DNA of 64,000 nt from Colius striatus (Eukaryota > Chordata > Aves > Coliiformes > Coliidae), in assembly GCF_028858725.1 (NCBI RefSeq), contig NC_084767.1:20413895-20477894 (forward strand). The letters run 5' to 3'. Within the stretch, counting starts at the first letter, position 1. Every line of letters begins with the position of its first letter. Shown here in pieces: positions 14,301-28,259 of this stretch. The position numbers were made by a program, and so were the translations under genes. The notes under the pieces are model-generated. The model saw only the letters and a list, made by a program, of their open reading frames with translations. It made no database searches and was not told where the DNA came from.

Positions 14301-15189
14301 TGGACTTGTGGCTCTTCACGCCCTCTGCCAGCATGGTAATTTGTGACATTCCTGGGTGGGTTCAGTGGAGAGAGCATACAAAAATGGAGAAGCTGCAGGC
14401 TGTCACTGGGTATTTACCATCTGGTCTGCCCACCCAGCCAGCAGCTAAACACGCTTCTAGGCCTGATCAGTCACCGAGCTGTGCCCGTGGTTTGTGCCAA
14501 ACGCAGCCATGGTGCTGAGGGAAACGTGCACCCTTGCCACAGGCACTGACTGGGTGGGAGAAGATTCCCACCAACACACAAGCAACACTGTCTGTGATGG
14601 GGACAATAAATAGAAACAATTTCCCTATTTTTGCTTACAACTTGGTCACCCTGACCACACTCACCCTCCTGCTTTCCCCAGAAGTGCCTAAAATAACCCC
14701 ATTTCAAGCCAGACAGAGGCTGAGAGATCTCTGCAGCTCAGCTTCCCAGCCAGCTGCTCTTCCCCTCTCCCACTCTGAAGCACTTCTATCTGTGCAACCC
14801 TGCAACCTCAATCAGGTCTCTTCAGAGTGGGAGGGATGACAGAAGGTACCTTTGTGCTGATTTAAGCACTAACTAAATATAGATGGCACGCAAACGCTGG
14901 GAAGCTACAGCTGAACCCATCTGTAGTGAGTGAAATACAGTCACACAACGGAAATCTCTCTAGAGCCTTGGAAATACACTCTGAATTCGGCTCTTTCTTT
15001 TGTTGGAGATGGTTTGACATACAAAATTGCACTGAGACTGCTGATCGCACGGGAGCTGGATGGCGAGCAGTTTCTCAATGCAAACTGGGGAAGAAAAATC
15101 ATGTTCAAATCCCTGTGATGGTAGGATGAAGCAGTCACAACTAAAAGCCTTTTTGATAAGAAGCCCTCAGCAACTTCTGTGGTCATTAA
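11396..15189. other. Non-coding stretch
   Basis: No recognisable exon, RNA gene or transposon. Short open frames on both strands have no family resemblance and no supporting splice context. It lies between a CR1 fragment and CpG island A and is probably PPP2R2B intron. That is inferred from position only. Confidence 0.45.
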
Positions 15190-15850
15190 AGAAGAACCGT
15201 GTTCTAGCTGCCTGTGGTCTTTCGGGGCTGCCGTGACACCACCCCCCCACCTCCCTGCAAGGGCTGGACCGCACCCGGCGGGCGTCCCAGCGGCGCGCTG
15301 GTGGGCGGCCGGGGGGTCAGTACTGCGGGCATCACGCGGGGCAGGGGCGAAAGGCAGGAGGCAGAGCGGCCGGTGCCTCCAAACCGCCCAGCGCAGCCCG
15401 AGCCGCGTCGCTGCCGGCCCCCGCGGGGCGCAGAGGGCGGCGGGGGGCCGCTGCCGCGGGCGCACCGAGGCGCCAACAGCGCCAACAGCGCCGCCACGCG
15501 GCAGCCAGGGGGAGCGCGCCCGCCGCGCGAGCCAGCGGCGTTCGCTGCGCGCCGGGCCGGGAGGACGGAGAAGCGCGGGGCCGGGGCCGCCGAGGCAGAG
15601 CGGGAATAGAGCCCCGCGGTGCCCCGGGAAAGGGCCTCAGGTCCGGGCGGCCGCAGGATGCCCGCGGCAACAGCGCAAGGTGCGCTCCCGGCGACGCGCT
15701 CCCGCAGCAGCCGCCGGAAAAGCCACAGCCGCTCCTTGCCGCGGCCGGTCTCCCGTCTGCGCTGCCGAGCCAACTGCCCCGCTGCCGGGGCTTCTAACGG
15801 GCTCCTGGGGCTCTGCCAGTGCATGCCCTCCGATAGATTTTGTCAGCTCG
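15190..15850. promoter_or_regulatory. CpG island A, candidate alternative promoter
   Basis: Composition changes abruptly from AT-rich flanks to very GC-rich sequence dense in CpG, especially 15285-15790. Long open frames appear on both strands at once, the usual side effect of missing AT-rich stop codons, so they are not read as proteins. In birds such islands mark promoters. PPP2R2B is known to use several alternative first exons, so a minus-strand first exon is a reasonable guess, but I could not find a coding start for another PPP2R2B isoform here. A CTCF-like match lies at 15499-15517 and a modest plus-strand donor (CGCAAG then GTGCGC) follows 15679. Direction of transcription is unknown. 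Confidence 0.6.
15499..15517 (+). promoter_or_regulatory. Possible CTCF site in CpG island A
   Basis: The core CCAGGGGGAGC, preceded by CGGCAG, matches about 13 of 19 positions of the classic CTCF motif of the CCAGGGGGCGC type. The site sits inside the CpG island. This is a by-eye match in GC-rich DNA, where chance matches are common. Confidence 0.3.
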
Positions 15851-15925
15851 GCAGATCTGCAGGGCAGAGGACTATCCAGCTTTTTTTTTTTAACAGGACT
15901 TGCCCCTGTACATCAATTTGCAGCA

Positions 15926-16341
15926 AATCATAGAATCATAGAATGGTAGGGGTTGGAAGGAACCTTTAGAGATCATCTAGTCCAACCCCCCTGCAGAAGC
16001 AGGTTCACCTAGATCAGGTCGCATAGGAATGTGTCCAGGTGGGTCTTGAAAACCTCCAAGGAAGGAGACTCCACACCCTCCCTGGGCAGCCTGTGCCAGG
16101 GCTCCCTCACCCTCACAGTGAAATAGCTTCATCCCATTACCCCTTGTCTTGTTGCTGGACACAACAGAAAAAAATGATGCCCCAATCTCCTGACATTCAC
16201 CACTTAGATATTTGTAAATATTAATGAGATCCCCCCTCAGTCTTTCCCAGACTAAACAGTCCCAGTTCCTGCAGCCTTTCCTCATAAGGAAGATGCTCCA
16301 GTCCCCTGATCATCTCTGTGGCCCTGCACTAGACTCTCTTA
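15926..16341 (-). mobile_element. CR1 LINE 3' end, 5'-truncated
   Basis: Read on the minus strand this is the CR1 3' region: the end of ORF2, the 3' UTR with TTGGACTAGATGAT, and a terminal pair of ATTCTATG octamers (seen on the plus strand as AATCATAGAATCATAGAATGG at the left edge). The right edge fades near 16341, after a GTGGCCCT-type segment. It is a 5'-truncated copy, as usual for CR1, and is non-functional. It begins about 75 bases from the edge of CpG island A. Its tail shares diagnostic bases with the copy at 48.8 kb, for example CTTCTGCAGG and CTAAAGGT, so both appear to be the same subfamily. Confidence 0.95.
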
Positions 16342-19300
16342 AGCCAGTTTACCTCTGCTACAGACTTTATAGCATGTCAGTGCTCCAGTGATTTCACCAG
16401 AGAACTGCATCGTCTCACAGAGTCCTTATCAGTCCATACAAACACTGAGAGAGACAATGGGGTGCTGCCTCTTACCAGTACACACTTCTGATTTTTCCCA
16501 TCTTCCCCAGTCTTCAGCCCTGGTATTCCTTTGTAGTATTACCCAAACAGAACTGGTACTGCTCAGAGGCAAAAGAGAGAGGGAATGCAGAGTCACTGAA
16601 AAAAAAATAACCACCAAAGTTTGTCTTAAGCAAATATGTAATATCTTTTGTTTGGCTGGTTGTTTTTTAAAAAGAAAATACACAGCACCAAAGGCTAGAA
16701 ACAAAGCTTCAAAAGAAATCACATGGAATGCCCTTAATGAGCCATTTAAGTCAACAGCATGCAACTCTTATACCACCTTGCCTGGCAGTGCTTATCTAGA
16801 TCCATCCTTTCAATTGCATTTTAATTAAAACTTTGTAAAGTCCCAAGCTCAGCAGAATTGTCTCCTGCTAAAACATTCATTCCCACTTACTACAATGAAC
16901 TCAATGGTCAAGGATTTTCCCAGGGTGTTGCTAAATAGCAAAGCTTAGAAGGACAGACTAGTCCCAGTTCACTTCACCCGAGCTTTGTGGCCTCATGAGT
17001 CAGCCCATAACACTCTTATTCCATGTCAATAATCACTAAAGTTTGATCAAAGACAACCCCAGGGCCTTGACACAAGTCCCTTGGGACTGCCTGATGCCCA
17101 TCCAAAAGGTAGCAAAACCTGAACAACCTCCCCAACCACGTTTACTCAAATAGCTCAGAAGGGTCCCTGTAGGATATGAGGATTAATCCATTTCAAGTAG
17201 CAGCTCAGTGTTGTGACCATGAGAATTTAAAAGCAAACTCAGTCCCACTCTCAACCCAATAGCATTGAGAGAATAGGAATGAGGTCCTGTTTTAGCCTGG
17301 GAAATTAGTGCAAATGCACATACACATTTAATGATAAAAGCTATCTCCAATTCAGGCCTTCTCTGAGCCTACAAGCTACTAGGCTTTTCTTTTTTAATCT
17401 GTCCCATTAAAAAAAAAAAGCCCAACTTACTTCAGCACAGTCACATCATTTATGGCTGTGAACATTAAGTAGTGTAAGATTGTGTGAGGGATCATGGCCT
17501 CAATATAGAAAGGTTTATACTATGAGAGCTTATTTATGGATACAAAGCACTTCCATGTTGCATTAAGAGGTTTAGAAATGCTAGGGGCTAGAATTAAAAA
17601 ATCCCACTCCTAACTGATGAGAGCATCATGTGCAGCTTAGACCTCTGCCCATGTTTATACTGGCTTTCAGCAGAGCCTACTGTTAGCTCCCAGCCTAGAG
17701 CCCAGTGCAGTACAGAGACAGGAACCACTTTTACCAGGGAGCAGCAAATCTGCTTCTCCAGCCAAGGCAGCCAGCACAGAGCTCAGCAACAGCATGCACT
17801 AGGAGGAACTGGGCACTGACTCTCTCCCAGTCAAGGTGTAGTTATTATCTGCAGGTAATCAACAGAGATGTTTGCCCAGAAGATGTGGCAAGGATCTGCA
17901 GAGTCCAGGAGGAATCCAAACTGCAGCAGAGCCAGATGGAGGAACGACAGGCTGCAGTGCAGCCGAGGCAGGCACTGTGGTGTGACCAGGGGCTGCCAGT
18001 ACGGCTGGAAGAGGCTCCCAGCTGCCAACCTAAGAAGCAATGTTTCTGCACTGGCCAGCTGCATTCCAGGCCAGCCCAAACCTGTCCATGACCAAAGCAG
18101 CATCCCTGACTCACAGATTGCATCTGGGATCTTCCACAGCTGAGACCACAAAAAGCAGTTTTTAGGTTTCTCCAATGTCTGGTTTTGTTACAGCCTCTGG
18201 GCCAATGGCCTTAGACAGGGAGGGAGGTACCATTCAGAAACACAAGACATCAGCCCCAGTGTGTGCCAAGAGCTCACTTCTCACAGCAAAGGTTGAGCCT
18301 GAACGGGGATGTTGCAATTGCCATTTTCAAGAGTGCAGGGAGAGGCTGAGGAGCAATGGCAGCAGAAGCTGGTTTTCAGACTGCCTGAGCACTGGGTGGT
18401 AGAAAGTTACACCATGTCCCTCCTCCCTGGGCTGTGAGATACCACGTTCCTTCTCCTGGCTTCTTCCCAATCTCTTTCTCCTACCACAGCCTCTGGTCAG
18501 GTATCCATCTGTTGCGGGCATCCACCCACTTGCAGCCTGGGCCATGGGGTCCCTCCTGCCTGGGCAATCCTCACTGATTTAGGTGACACAGTAAGGAGGC
18601 TAGGGGAGGGATCTCTGCTTCTTCCCTCTCCACCATGAGGAATGGGCTGTGGCTCCGCAGAGCTGGGGACACAAAAGCTGGAGCGTCTGATCAAGTAACA
18701 AAGCACAGAGGAATCATCCAGAGCAGGTTTCCCTCTCATTTTTGACTCTGCCTCTTAAAAGATAAAATTTACCATATATTAAGGAGAGAGACTGAGTTAA
18801 GATGAGTTCTTAACAAAAGAATAACATCTTCCAAAGCGGCTTGTACACTTTTTCCTCAATGAAAATTCTCCAAGAGCATCACCATTCAGACAAAACCCAC
18901 AAATCTTGCCATTACTATGTTCTATAGCAAAAAATTATACTGAAAAGAGTGTAATTGCAAGAAGAAAGTTCCATATCTGTGACGGCTGAAACAGCCTTCT
19001 TCCTCTCTTTTATAAATTTCTAAAGCTAGCAGACAGCAAAGTAGAACTCTGTAATTACACATAGGAATATTTAAATTGTTTGGTTTGGGTTTTTTTTTTT
19101 TTCCTAAAAGGCTTTAAAATGGACAGAGTAAGAAAAATACACAGGAAATGCAATCAGTGCAACCAAGGCAAGTTTTTTGCAGTTCCTAAGTTACCATCAA
19201 CACAATAGCAGGTGCACCAGTCACCCCGATGGACAGAACTCACCCATGTGCACCACTGATATGCCTAAACACCAAGAGCTGAATCTGGCAGCTGGGCTTT

Positions 19301-22300
19301 TTGCCATTTAATGAAGAGCACACCTGCTACCAGTACTCCTACATCAAACCCAGGCAGGACAAAATTTATAACTTCTCATATTAAAGAAGCCCGGAGGGGT
19401 GCCTATGGCTCTCCCTTCTCCTCAGCTGCAGCACATCTCTCACCTCAAGGCTGGCAGCATAGGAGGAGCTGGGCAGAGCTGTGTGATTTACATCCTCCAT
19501 GTAAACACGGATGAAGAGAAATGGATACAGCAGAAACAAGGCCTGCAGCTCACTGGGAGGAGAAATAGTTCTCATGTACCATGCCTCATTTTGACATTAT
19601 GCCTAGCCTTCTGCATCTTTTCCCCTTAGCAACAAGCCATTTCTTTGTGGCTGCACAAAATTAACCTCATTACTGTTACAGAAAGAAGAGACTGGTTGGA
19701 TTCCTGCACATAGTGCAAGTTCTGAAAAACACAGAAACTGAGATTAGAGCAAGTCTGATGTTCTTCACTAAAAAGCAAGAGCTGTTCAGACTGAGAAATT
19801 AAAGAACAGCTAAATCAGGAAATGCAATTATAGCAGAAAGCTCAGTCTTAACATAGCGTTCTCCTCCATCAGCCTTCAACTAATGGCCCCTGTTCATGTA
19901 ATTATAGACTATTAGTTACACCAAACCATATCTGCATACTTAAACAATCTTTCTCTACCTCTAATGCACATACTATTCTGTAGTATTAATGCTCCTTCAG
20001 ATTTAATTTATGTGGGTTCGACTCCAGGGTAATTCAGGGCCTCAGCAAAGCTCCCAGCTGCTGGAGTCTGATTAACTCGGGTTGAAGCCATAGAATGACT
20101 CACCAGAAAAATAAACCCACTTGTGGTCAACACAGTGGGGACAAAACTGACAGGCTGATGGTTAAGGGTCATCATAGTAACAAAGTGAAAGTCTTCAAAA
20201 CAGAATTAACAGAAAATTGGCTACTGTAGGTTCACTCCAGGCCAAAGATTTGGCTGTGAGGTCTTGCCATCCTGAGAGCTCTCCAGCATCCAGACCAGGC
20301 TTTGCCCTGAAAAGCATCATGCAGAGATCGAGCACAGTCAGAGGAGCTAGTTTTAAGGTGCCTCTGGCTGAGCTTTCACATTAGATCCCTTTAAAGTTTA
20401 CCCTCTAGCTTAAGGGCATCTATGAGCCAAGCTTTAAAACTGGCTCAACCCTAAGTGAATAAATCTTGGCCTTCATGCTACCTCTGCTGGAACCTCCAAA
20501 TGTGCTAGTGCAAAGCTTGGGCACAAACTGAGAAATACAGAAAAATGGAAAACTGAAAAAGGTTCCAGAGAAAACAAAAAGATAATTACCTTGGGGCTGC
20601 TTAAACACAGGAATTGCTCCACTCTTTGGTAGCTTTTCAAAGTCGGGGAACTATTCATACAAATACTCTGGGAGTTAACTTCAAAATCCCTCCTTTTAAA
20701 TGAAAGTCACATTGTGGTCTTTCAAGGACCCCAAATCTTGTATCAAGCTATTCCAAAAATAATGAATCTGACTAAAGATAGATTTCATTATTTAGTGCAT
20801 TTTTTCACTAAAATAGCATTTAACTTTGAGCTAAAATGTAGATTCACAAGAGCACCGATTACTGGGTGGTGCCTGTAGCTTACCTTGCCATAGAAGAATT
20901 TCTAAGTCAGGCACTGTACAGTCTGAACACCCCGTATTAATAAACTACAGGTGAAGGTATTCCTAAAGCAATAGATAATTTCCTTAATCACATTAAACGA
21001 ACCAAGTTAGCTCCAGGCCTCATATACCAAAGCAGGCACTGTTTGATCTTTTCTAGCTTGGCCTTTGTCAGAATACTGGTACCTAAGAGAGAGCGCGGGA
21101 TCCTCGTTTGTAAAATTATTTGTGTATGTTTGTACAAACTTGAAAGAGGAGCAGAGCCCATGCACACGGAGCGCAAGGAGCTTTATAAGGGCGCAAGAGG
21201 ACTTGACACAGCCTCCAGGCAAGTCCAGCAGACTCTGGCAGCATCACAGTGCTAAGGCATTCAGCAACAGGCTTGTAATGGGCAGTTGTGCTTTTTGCAT
21301 GACTCCCACTGTTCGCAGAGGCGATAAAGCCAAATCTGAGATGCCCCAGGGTCAGGGAGACATAGGAACTATAAAAGACAGAAGAGTTGCTGTGATTTAT
21401 CAAGCAGCAAAGATCAGAATTAGTCCATGCCCTCCCTTGCTCTCTGCATAGGCAGCCTATAACCTAGAAGTACATGTGATTTCTGAAGATCAAATTCACA
21501 TCCACTTTCGGTTTAAACTCCCTGCAGGACAGACCTGAACTGCTGGAGGGAGGAGAGCTCACTGCTGCTGAGCTCTGCCATTTACAGCTGGTACAGCAGC
21601 GGCAGTGGCATGGCGCTGGAACCCGTCTGACAGCCGTGGATCATCCTGACGTGCCCTTGGGATGACTCTGGCAGGCTCTGCCCTCTCTCAGGGGACGACA
21701 GGAGTCAGGGACAAGGGCTTTCTGTACCTAGCAGCAGGCTGGATTGGGGTTGCACCATGGACTAGTGCCCACTCTTGCCATGGACAGTCACTGCCCTGTG
21801 TCTCTGCTGCAGCTGCAGCTCAGGCTGCTCCAGGGCACGGGTGCCAGCCATTCTTTGGAGGCCTTGAAAGAAACATTGATTTTCAAATACACAATATTTA
21901 CCCTATTGATTTTTTTACAATCTATTTATTAAACTACCTTTTCATTTCTCCTTCTCTGCTCAGTAGTACAGCTGAGTAGAGTAACACCTGCTTTCTACTA
22001 CTAAATCGAGTGTTAGAGAGCTTCTTCTGAACTGGATTTCAGCAATATCCCCAGAAGCCCACCCTGCACCAGCACGGGTGGGATCAGCTCTGCTTTCCAC
22101 CAGGAAACCTGGACCAGCTACACCAACTACCTGCAACTGCAGCAGATGTACATACCCACGGAGCTGACAGGGCCTCATCAATGAGAATTCCATGCTTTTT
22201 AGTCTTACCCTACAGGTTAACACTGAAAGGCTTACGAGGACTGAAGATTCTCCCAAAGGAAAAGAAAGCAGGGAAAACGCAACAGTTTGACTTTAAAATG

Positions 22301-25300
22301 AAGTTGGCAGGAGGGTGGAGGTGAGGAAGGCTGACAGCTTAACCCTTAACAAACCTGCAGTTTTCATGGCCCGGGGTGACCTGACACAGTCATGACACCA
22401 ATACAGAAACTCGTAACTTCAGCCAGAATTCCTCTGTTGTGCATGGAAAACTCATTGCAGTGGAGGACATAGATGCACTAAAGAGCACAAACTTAATTAA
22501 GTCAACAGCAACATTGGCCCAAAGGTCACACCAACGCCAACAGATCAGCAGGCTGCCATAAAGTATGTACACAAAACACATTCTCTACTAAGGATGGTTA
22601 CAATCTTGGTTACAGTACCAGCTCCCTTCCTGGCTATCCCACTTTGAGGGAAAATAAAAGGGCAGAACAAGAGTTGTAAAAGGTTCAGAAAGCTTCACTT
22701 CTAAAGATAGGCTCAGGCAGGAAATTTAATTGAACAAGACTACATAAAACATCATGACAAAGCCAATGCTGAACAATTCTTCTGCAGGCTACATAATGGA
22801 GACTGAGAATCATTTTAACTTGCAGATAGTATTGCTAGAGATAAATGAACACAAACTTTGAAGACAGCTCAGCACTAGAACTGATTACCAGCAAAGACAA
22901 CAATTTTGTTTTCTTTGAGGACTGACAAGAACCTGGTAAGTTGGAGAAGTTTGACAAGAACCTGTTAAGTATCTGCTTTATTAGAGCCTGCTGCAAACAG
23001 AAAGGTGACCTCCCTAGATCTTACCAACCCTCCAGCCACTCATCACTTCTCTGACTGTACATTTACATGCTAACTGTAATAATTATCACTTAAATCTTGG
23101 GAGAAGCAATATGGCATGCTGGTTTTCTCCTCCCATTCGAAAATCTCGAGTCAATTATGAATTCATTTATTGCTAAATTAGAAGAGCCTAGAAGCCAACT
23201 GGATGGGAGTAAGATTCCAGTCCAAATCTGGCATGGATTAAGATCTTTCTAAGGACATCTGTACCATGTCAATACTATCAATAAGTACAGTTAATCCCAC
23301 TAGATGACTCTGAAGGCTTATTTCCATGCTACTTTTTAAATTCCATCCAACATCCCATGAAGAAATCTACCCGTATTTTCTTCCAGCTTTGACCCAATAC
23401 TTTGATTTTGGAGGGATGTGACAAATCCCACACTGCTGTGCAGGAGCCTTACTAAGCAGGGACTAGAATAGGTGAAATATCCAAGATCATCTCCCAAGAG
23501 AGCCAGCGTTCCCAGTAGAAGTGCCAGATGCACAGCCAGGAGGGCAGTGAGTGCAGCCATGGTGATAACCTAATAAAGACAGCTGAGATGTTATCTAATG
23601 AGACTCAGAGCCAGATCATGGCCTGTGCTAACTGTACAGCCAGATCATTGTTTTTCATTTCTGCAGCTGTGATTCAAGACCTTGCCATGCTCCCCTCGAC
23701 TTGTTGTTCTCCAACATGAGTCATGTTTGGGCAGTATTGCTCCTTCCACATCTGTGTCTGAGAGCAGCTAGGATAAAGCAGAGCAGGGTTTGAAACCCTT
23801 CGTTGCTAGCAGTGGCTCCTCCCCATTCGTATCACGCCCACAGACCTGCTGTATCTGTTGGGCACTGTCTCAGTTTTGAGTAAGTTGGACATAGGACATT
23901 TTTGTTCATTTCTATGTTTTCTTTTTCCCAATCAAACAGAATCTATCCATAGTACAGTGCAAGGCTAGGTTTTGTCCCATGAGAAAGAAAACCAGCCAGC
24001 ATCAGAATTCCACACCAATGGTGACAAACCTTGCACTTGGCCTGCCACTGCCCATAATGTGCTACTGCCATAACTCTCCATAAGCTACTGATTTAGTCAC
24101 TCTGCACTATTTGCATGAATAAAGAATGTGCAGGAATGAGCTGCAGAGTAATACCAAGCTCCTAGTGGACGCTCCAAAGCCAGAAATATCGTGACTTGGT
24201 GCAGAACAGTGAGTTGATGGCTTGTATCAGTACTGCTTGAGCCTACTGACAGCAGCAACCAGCCGCCACACCTTTGGCCTGACATGATGTATGCTTAGTG
24301 GACACTTCCTTTTCATCTTTCAGAAAAGTACACAGGAAATATAAAGAAAGTGCTAAAGTTTCTTATGATATGGTTGTGAGGATTAGAGTTAATCTAATAG
24401 TACAACAACATCTATAGCATGTATTTGTTTTGAACCTATCTTGGAAGTAGCAGTGCTTCTTTGACGTATACCCCCTAAATGTGTTTTCATTGCATTGTCC
24501 AGATTTTTAGCACTCCAGCATCAAATAGGTGTCATTATTTTTCTGTTACAATTAAAAAATTGTATCTAGACCTTAGCACTAAATCCAGCTATTAGAGAAA
24601 GTATATAATATTAAATAAAGACTAATGTTTAAATAATCCCCATCAAATGCAGTCTTAGGGAGTGAACTGAAAGCAGATGCGTTTGTATTGTTCATGGCTT
24701 TGTACCTTCATAGAACTAACAAACTATTGCACTGAGATCCCACAGCTGCAGCGATGAATGACTGAACTTACCAGTGAGAAATACAAAGTTGTTTGAGACC
24801 TTCAGCCTAACTCAATGCCAACCAAATTTGGAAAAACTTGGAAGTTACTGAAAACATATTCAAGTTGTTGGCCTGTCAAACTAATAAGCAGTTCAAGATC
24901 TCCTAAGCACAATAACAGATTTTAAGAATAGTAAATAACTATTCAATGTCTAAACATCAACTAAAGTACTGAAAATAATTAATACTTCTGTGGAACAGCC
25001 AGAGTTTCAAACTCTGCTCAGATAAGTGCACAAAACTACATTTCTGTTTAAATTCTGAAAGAAAAACATGCATGACTCAAAGTTTGGTGACTGTATGACC
25101 TCATGAGAACTCACTTCCCATCTTTGTGCTTGCTTCCTCCCTGCAGGAAAGGATATTGTCTTGATTCAAAGGCTTTTTTTTCCTGAAGGTTACTTATCTA
25201 ATAATTTAAATGACCTTTTACATCCTCGAGTTGAACATGTTGGAGAAGGCTTTTATGAAAAAAGTTTGCATTTAAAAAATGAGGTGGTTATTTTGATCAG

Positions 25301-28250
25301 TATAGATGTATTCATTCTGAAGTATTTTATTTTCTAAATGTATATCCGCAGTCTGGCAGTTGCTGCAGCCCATCCACAAACCTGATGCCAACACATACAT
25401 GCTTCTGATTAGGCACCGATGCCTCTGTCATTTAATCCGTTTTCCAGCAAATAATAAATGATGGAAAGCCCACAGTGCATATTCCACATTGGAAGATGTA
25501 TTTGGATGAATTTTCAGTGCACACACTGAATTGAGAACAAGGAAGACCCAAATAGCTGATTTGCATGTTAAGTAATAGATCTAGAAATGTTTTTCTACAG
25601 CAATATTCCTCATTTCAATACAGTTCAGGAACGGCAACCAGAGTCCAAAGGATAGTATTTTGGGACTAAATTCTGTCCAACTGCTGTCATCCAGACAAAC
25701 CACAGGCATACCTTTAAGGTGAATGGTACACATGGGACTGAATTCCAACATGTGACACTAACCTCATGTCTGAATGCATCACTGTGCTGTGCTACTACAA
25801 GCGCAAGTAGTCAACATTTTCAAAAGATCGAAAGCCACAGGTGCTACACTGCATCCCAAGCCACACAGTGCAAGGACAGCTGGCATTTCTGGATGACGAC
25901 AAGCATCAGGAATACAGTGACAACAGCTCACCTGAGACAAGCCAGCATGTCTCTTGCTTAGCCACACCACATCCACCACCTAAGGCACTTCACTTGCACT
26001 GGCTTTCCCCAGATGCACTCTCTCCTTCCCGTTCATCACCATAACCCTCCACCTCCACAGTAACAATGACGACGCTGGATCATTCCCATGGACACTGCCA
26101 GTCAAGGACTGTAACTTCACAGCAAGGCAGAGACAAACAACAAACTGGTCTGTGAGGAAATAAATGAGAACTCAGCTGCAACTTTCTAAATCTGTTTCAT
26201 AGGCAGTGGCAGAGCAGATAAATGTTCTTGAATTTCAGGTTTATTATATCTTGAATGCACAGTCTTTGTTCTCTGATACAGGCTCTTTGCTGACCTAGAC
26301 TTCTTGTTTACAACTCTAGGAATCTGAGAAGAATGAAGAAGAGAATTCTTACAGTGGGGTAACAAAGAATACATTGGGGTTTCAGTCTTGATAGAGCTGG
26401 GTTCAGAGGGGTCTATGGAGGAACACCTTTGCAAGGAAGGGGTAAGTACAGAGCACGCTGAAGACTCACAAATTGTGAGTTTATCCTCTGGTTAAGAGAG
26501 ACATCTTTGCCAGGCTGGGTAGGACAGGAGCCTCTTCTCTTTGACAGGTTTAGCCATTCTGTGCCTTCTCTCTGATTGCAGAGTAAAGCCTAGCTGAAAG
26601 ACTGACCAGAACAGCATCTGACTACATCTGGTCCCTGGAGCATCACAGCTTCACCCCATGAATAGTTCTGTCCATTTATGAGTCTGCAGTCCACCAAGAG
26701 TGAACCAGAGATACTAAATTGCAACTTCATCACTTTAAATCATGGAGGTACAAGCACTAGATCCTGCTCCTGCTGCACATTTTATACTGAGGGTTCTTGG
26801 GTACTACATTGGCTTTTTAGCCACTCCAAGAGGACTGATGCAGGAGTCAGGCTCTCACTTGGGTTCTCTTCTTGGTTCTACTAGCAGTTTAGCCTGTAAT
26901 AGAGTCATTTAAACTCCCTAGACTTCACTTTCACCCCAAGTTTCACCCAATCCGATAACTGGTCCTGAGATACAGTTCTGTACAAGTTTTGTTCTTTATA
27001 TATTGTCTACAATGGAGAAGGCAACAGCAACCAGTGTGGCATTCTTTAATTCCTTTTTTCCTCTCAGTAGTCTCCTATGACCTCCCCTAGAACAGTGAGG
27101 TCTGCTTCTTCACTGAATTACTTATTCCAGCAGAACAATCCAGAAAGTACTTATTCAGCATATCTCAAGGAGCTGTGCCTTTGGACAAAGTCAACATGAA
27201 AACAAATGAAATCTTCCAAGAAATTTTCAAAGAAAGAGCTCCAGAGTTAGTCTGAGTTATCTACTGAGACAATTTTACCTGCTTAGAAATTCTGAGAATT
27301 TTTTTATTTAATGTTCATACTGTCTCCTTGGACTAAAACAGCAATCTAAGTAGATAACATTTTAGTCTGGAGTGTCATCATCTACTGCCCAGCCCTTCCT
27401 GCTTTGTCCTTCCACTCTGTATCTTCAGCCTTACAACATTCTTGGTCAAGTCACCAGGAGTGCTGGCCAGATACTGCTTCCTGCAGTGCTTCTTGCTCCC
27501 TAGATACAGTGGGCAGAGTATGAAGCCAAGCGTTTCAAAACCATCCTTGAGCATTCATCTCTAAGGTGACTGAATCTCCCATTGCTCACAGATGAGGTCG
27601 GTAATTTAGGCTATGTATGGAGACTTAGATTAATGAGTCTGTAGAAAGCTGGGTGGCAGGAAGGATGGTTTTCCTCATTAACTAACTTTGTTTGGGATAC
27701 ATGAGGAAAATTGCTGTGGTTCCACATAGGGGAGTAGCAGCAGTGTGAAATTTTGATCCTGCTGAGCTGTTTGGACAACTGCTGATGATTCACAAACCTG
27801 TCTGATGGTTCACACACAGCAAACGTGCACGCAGTCCTATCACACAGGGCTGTAAATCAGCATGAACAAACACTTCCTATGGAAGAAGTCCCAGTGAGGT
27901 CTCAGTGAACAGACTTGATACCTTGCAATCCTACCCAGAAAATTTTAAAGACTGCTGAGAACACTTCATTTATCCCAAACTGCTGCAGAGTTGTTTTGCC
28001 GAGACCTGAAAACAGGCTTTACTAATGAGGGAACCGTGGGTAACCAAACGCAGGCAGTCCTAGATACGATTTTTTCATCTTCTTGGGAATAGCCTAATAA
28101 ATTAAAGGCCAATTTACAAAGTACATAAAGCTGAAAAACGTGCAGCACCATAGCCAGGAAGCTTTCCTTAAGCCAGTCCTGCAGCTTGCCCGTTTGCAGT
28201 TAGTGCCCTGTCATTTTCTGCTAAGCCTCCAGACGCCCTTCGAGTCTCTT
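16342..28250. other. Non-coding stretch, probably PPP2R2B intron
   Basis: No exon, RNA gene or clear transposon recognised. It holds homopolymer runs (A at 17409-17419, T at 19090-19102) and a long AT-rich section at about 24300-25650. It lies directly downstream, on the minus strand, of the splice donor of the PPP2R2B B-beta-2 exon, so the right-hand part should be the intron that follows that exon. I specifically looked for the B-beta-1 start (encoding MEEDIDTRK) and the shared second exon (encoding ADIISTVEF) on the minus strand and did not see either. Confidence 0.55.
19090..19102. repeat. Poly-T run
   Basis: Thirteen consecutive T bases following TTTGGG. No adjacent retroposon sequence is evident, so it is listed only as low-complexity sequence. 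Confidence 0.8.
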
Positions 28251-28259
28251 TTATTTTTC

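Noticed and set aside
15179..15949. Long overlapping open frames on both strands (256, 206 and 174 codons) in CpG island A
   Set aside because: Stop codons are AT-rich and so are depleted in GC-rich DNA. The frames are Arg/Pro/Ala/Gly-rich, overlap each other on both strands and match no family.
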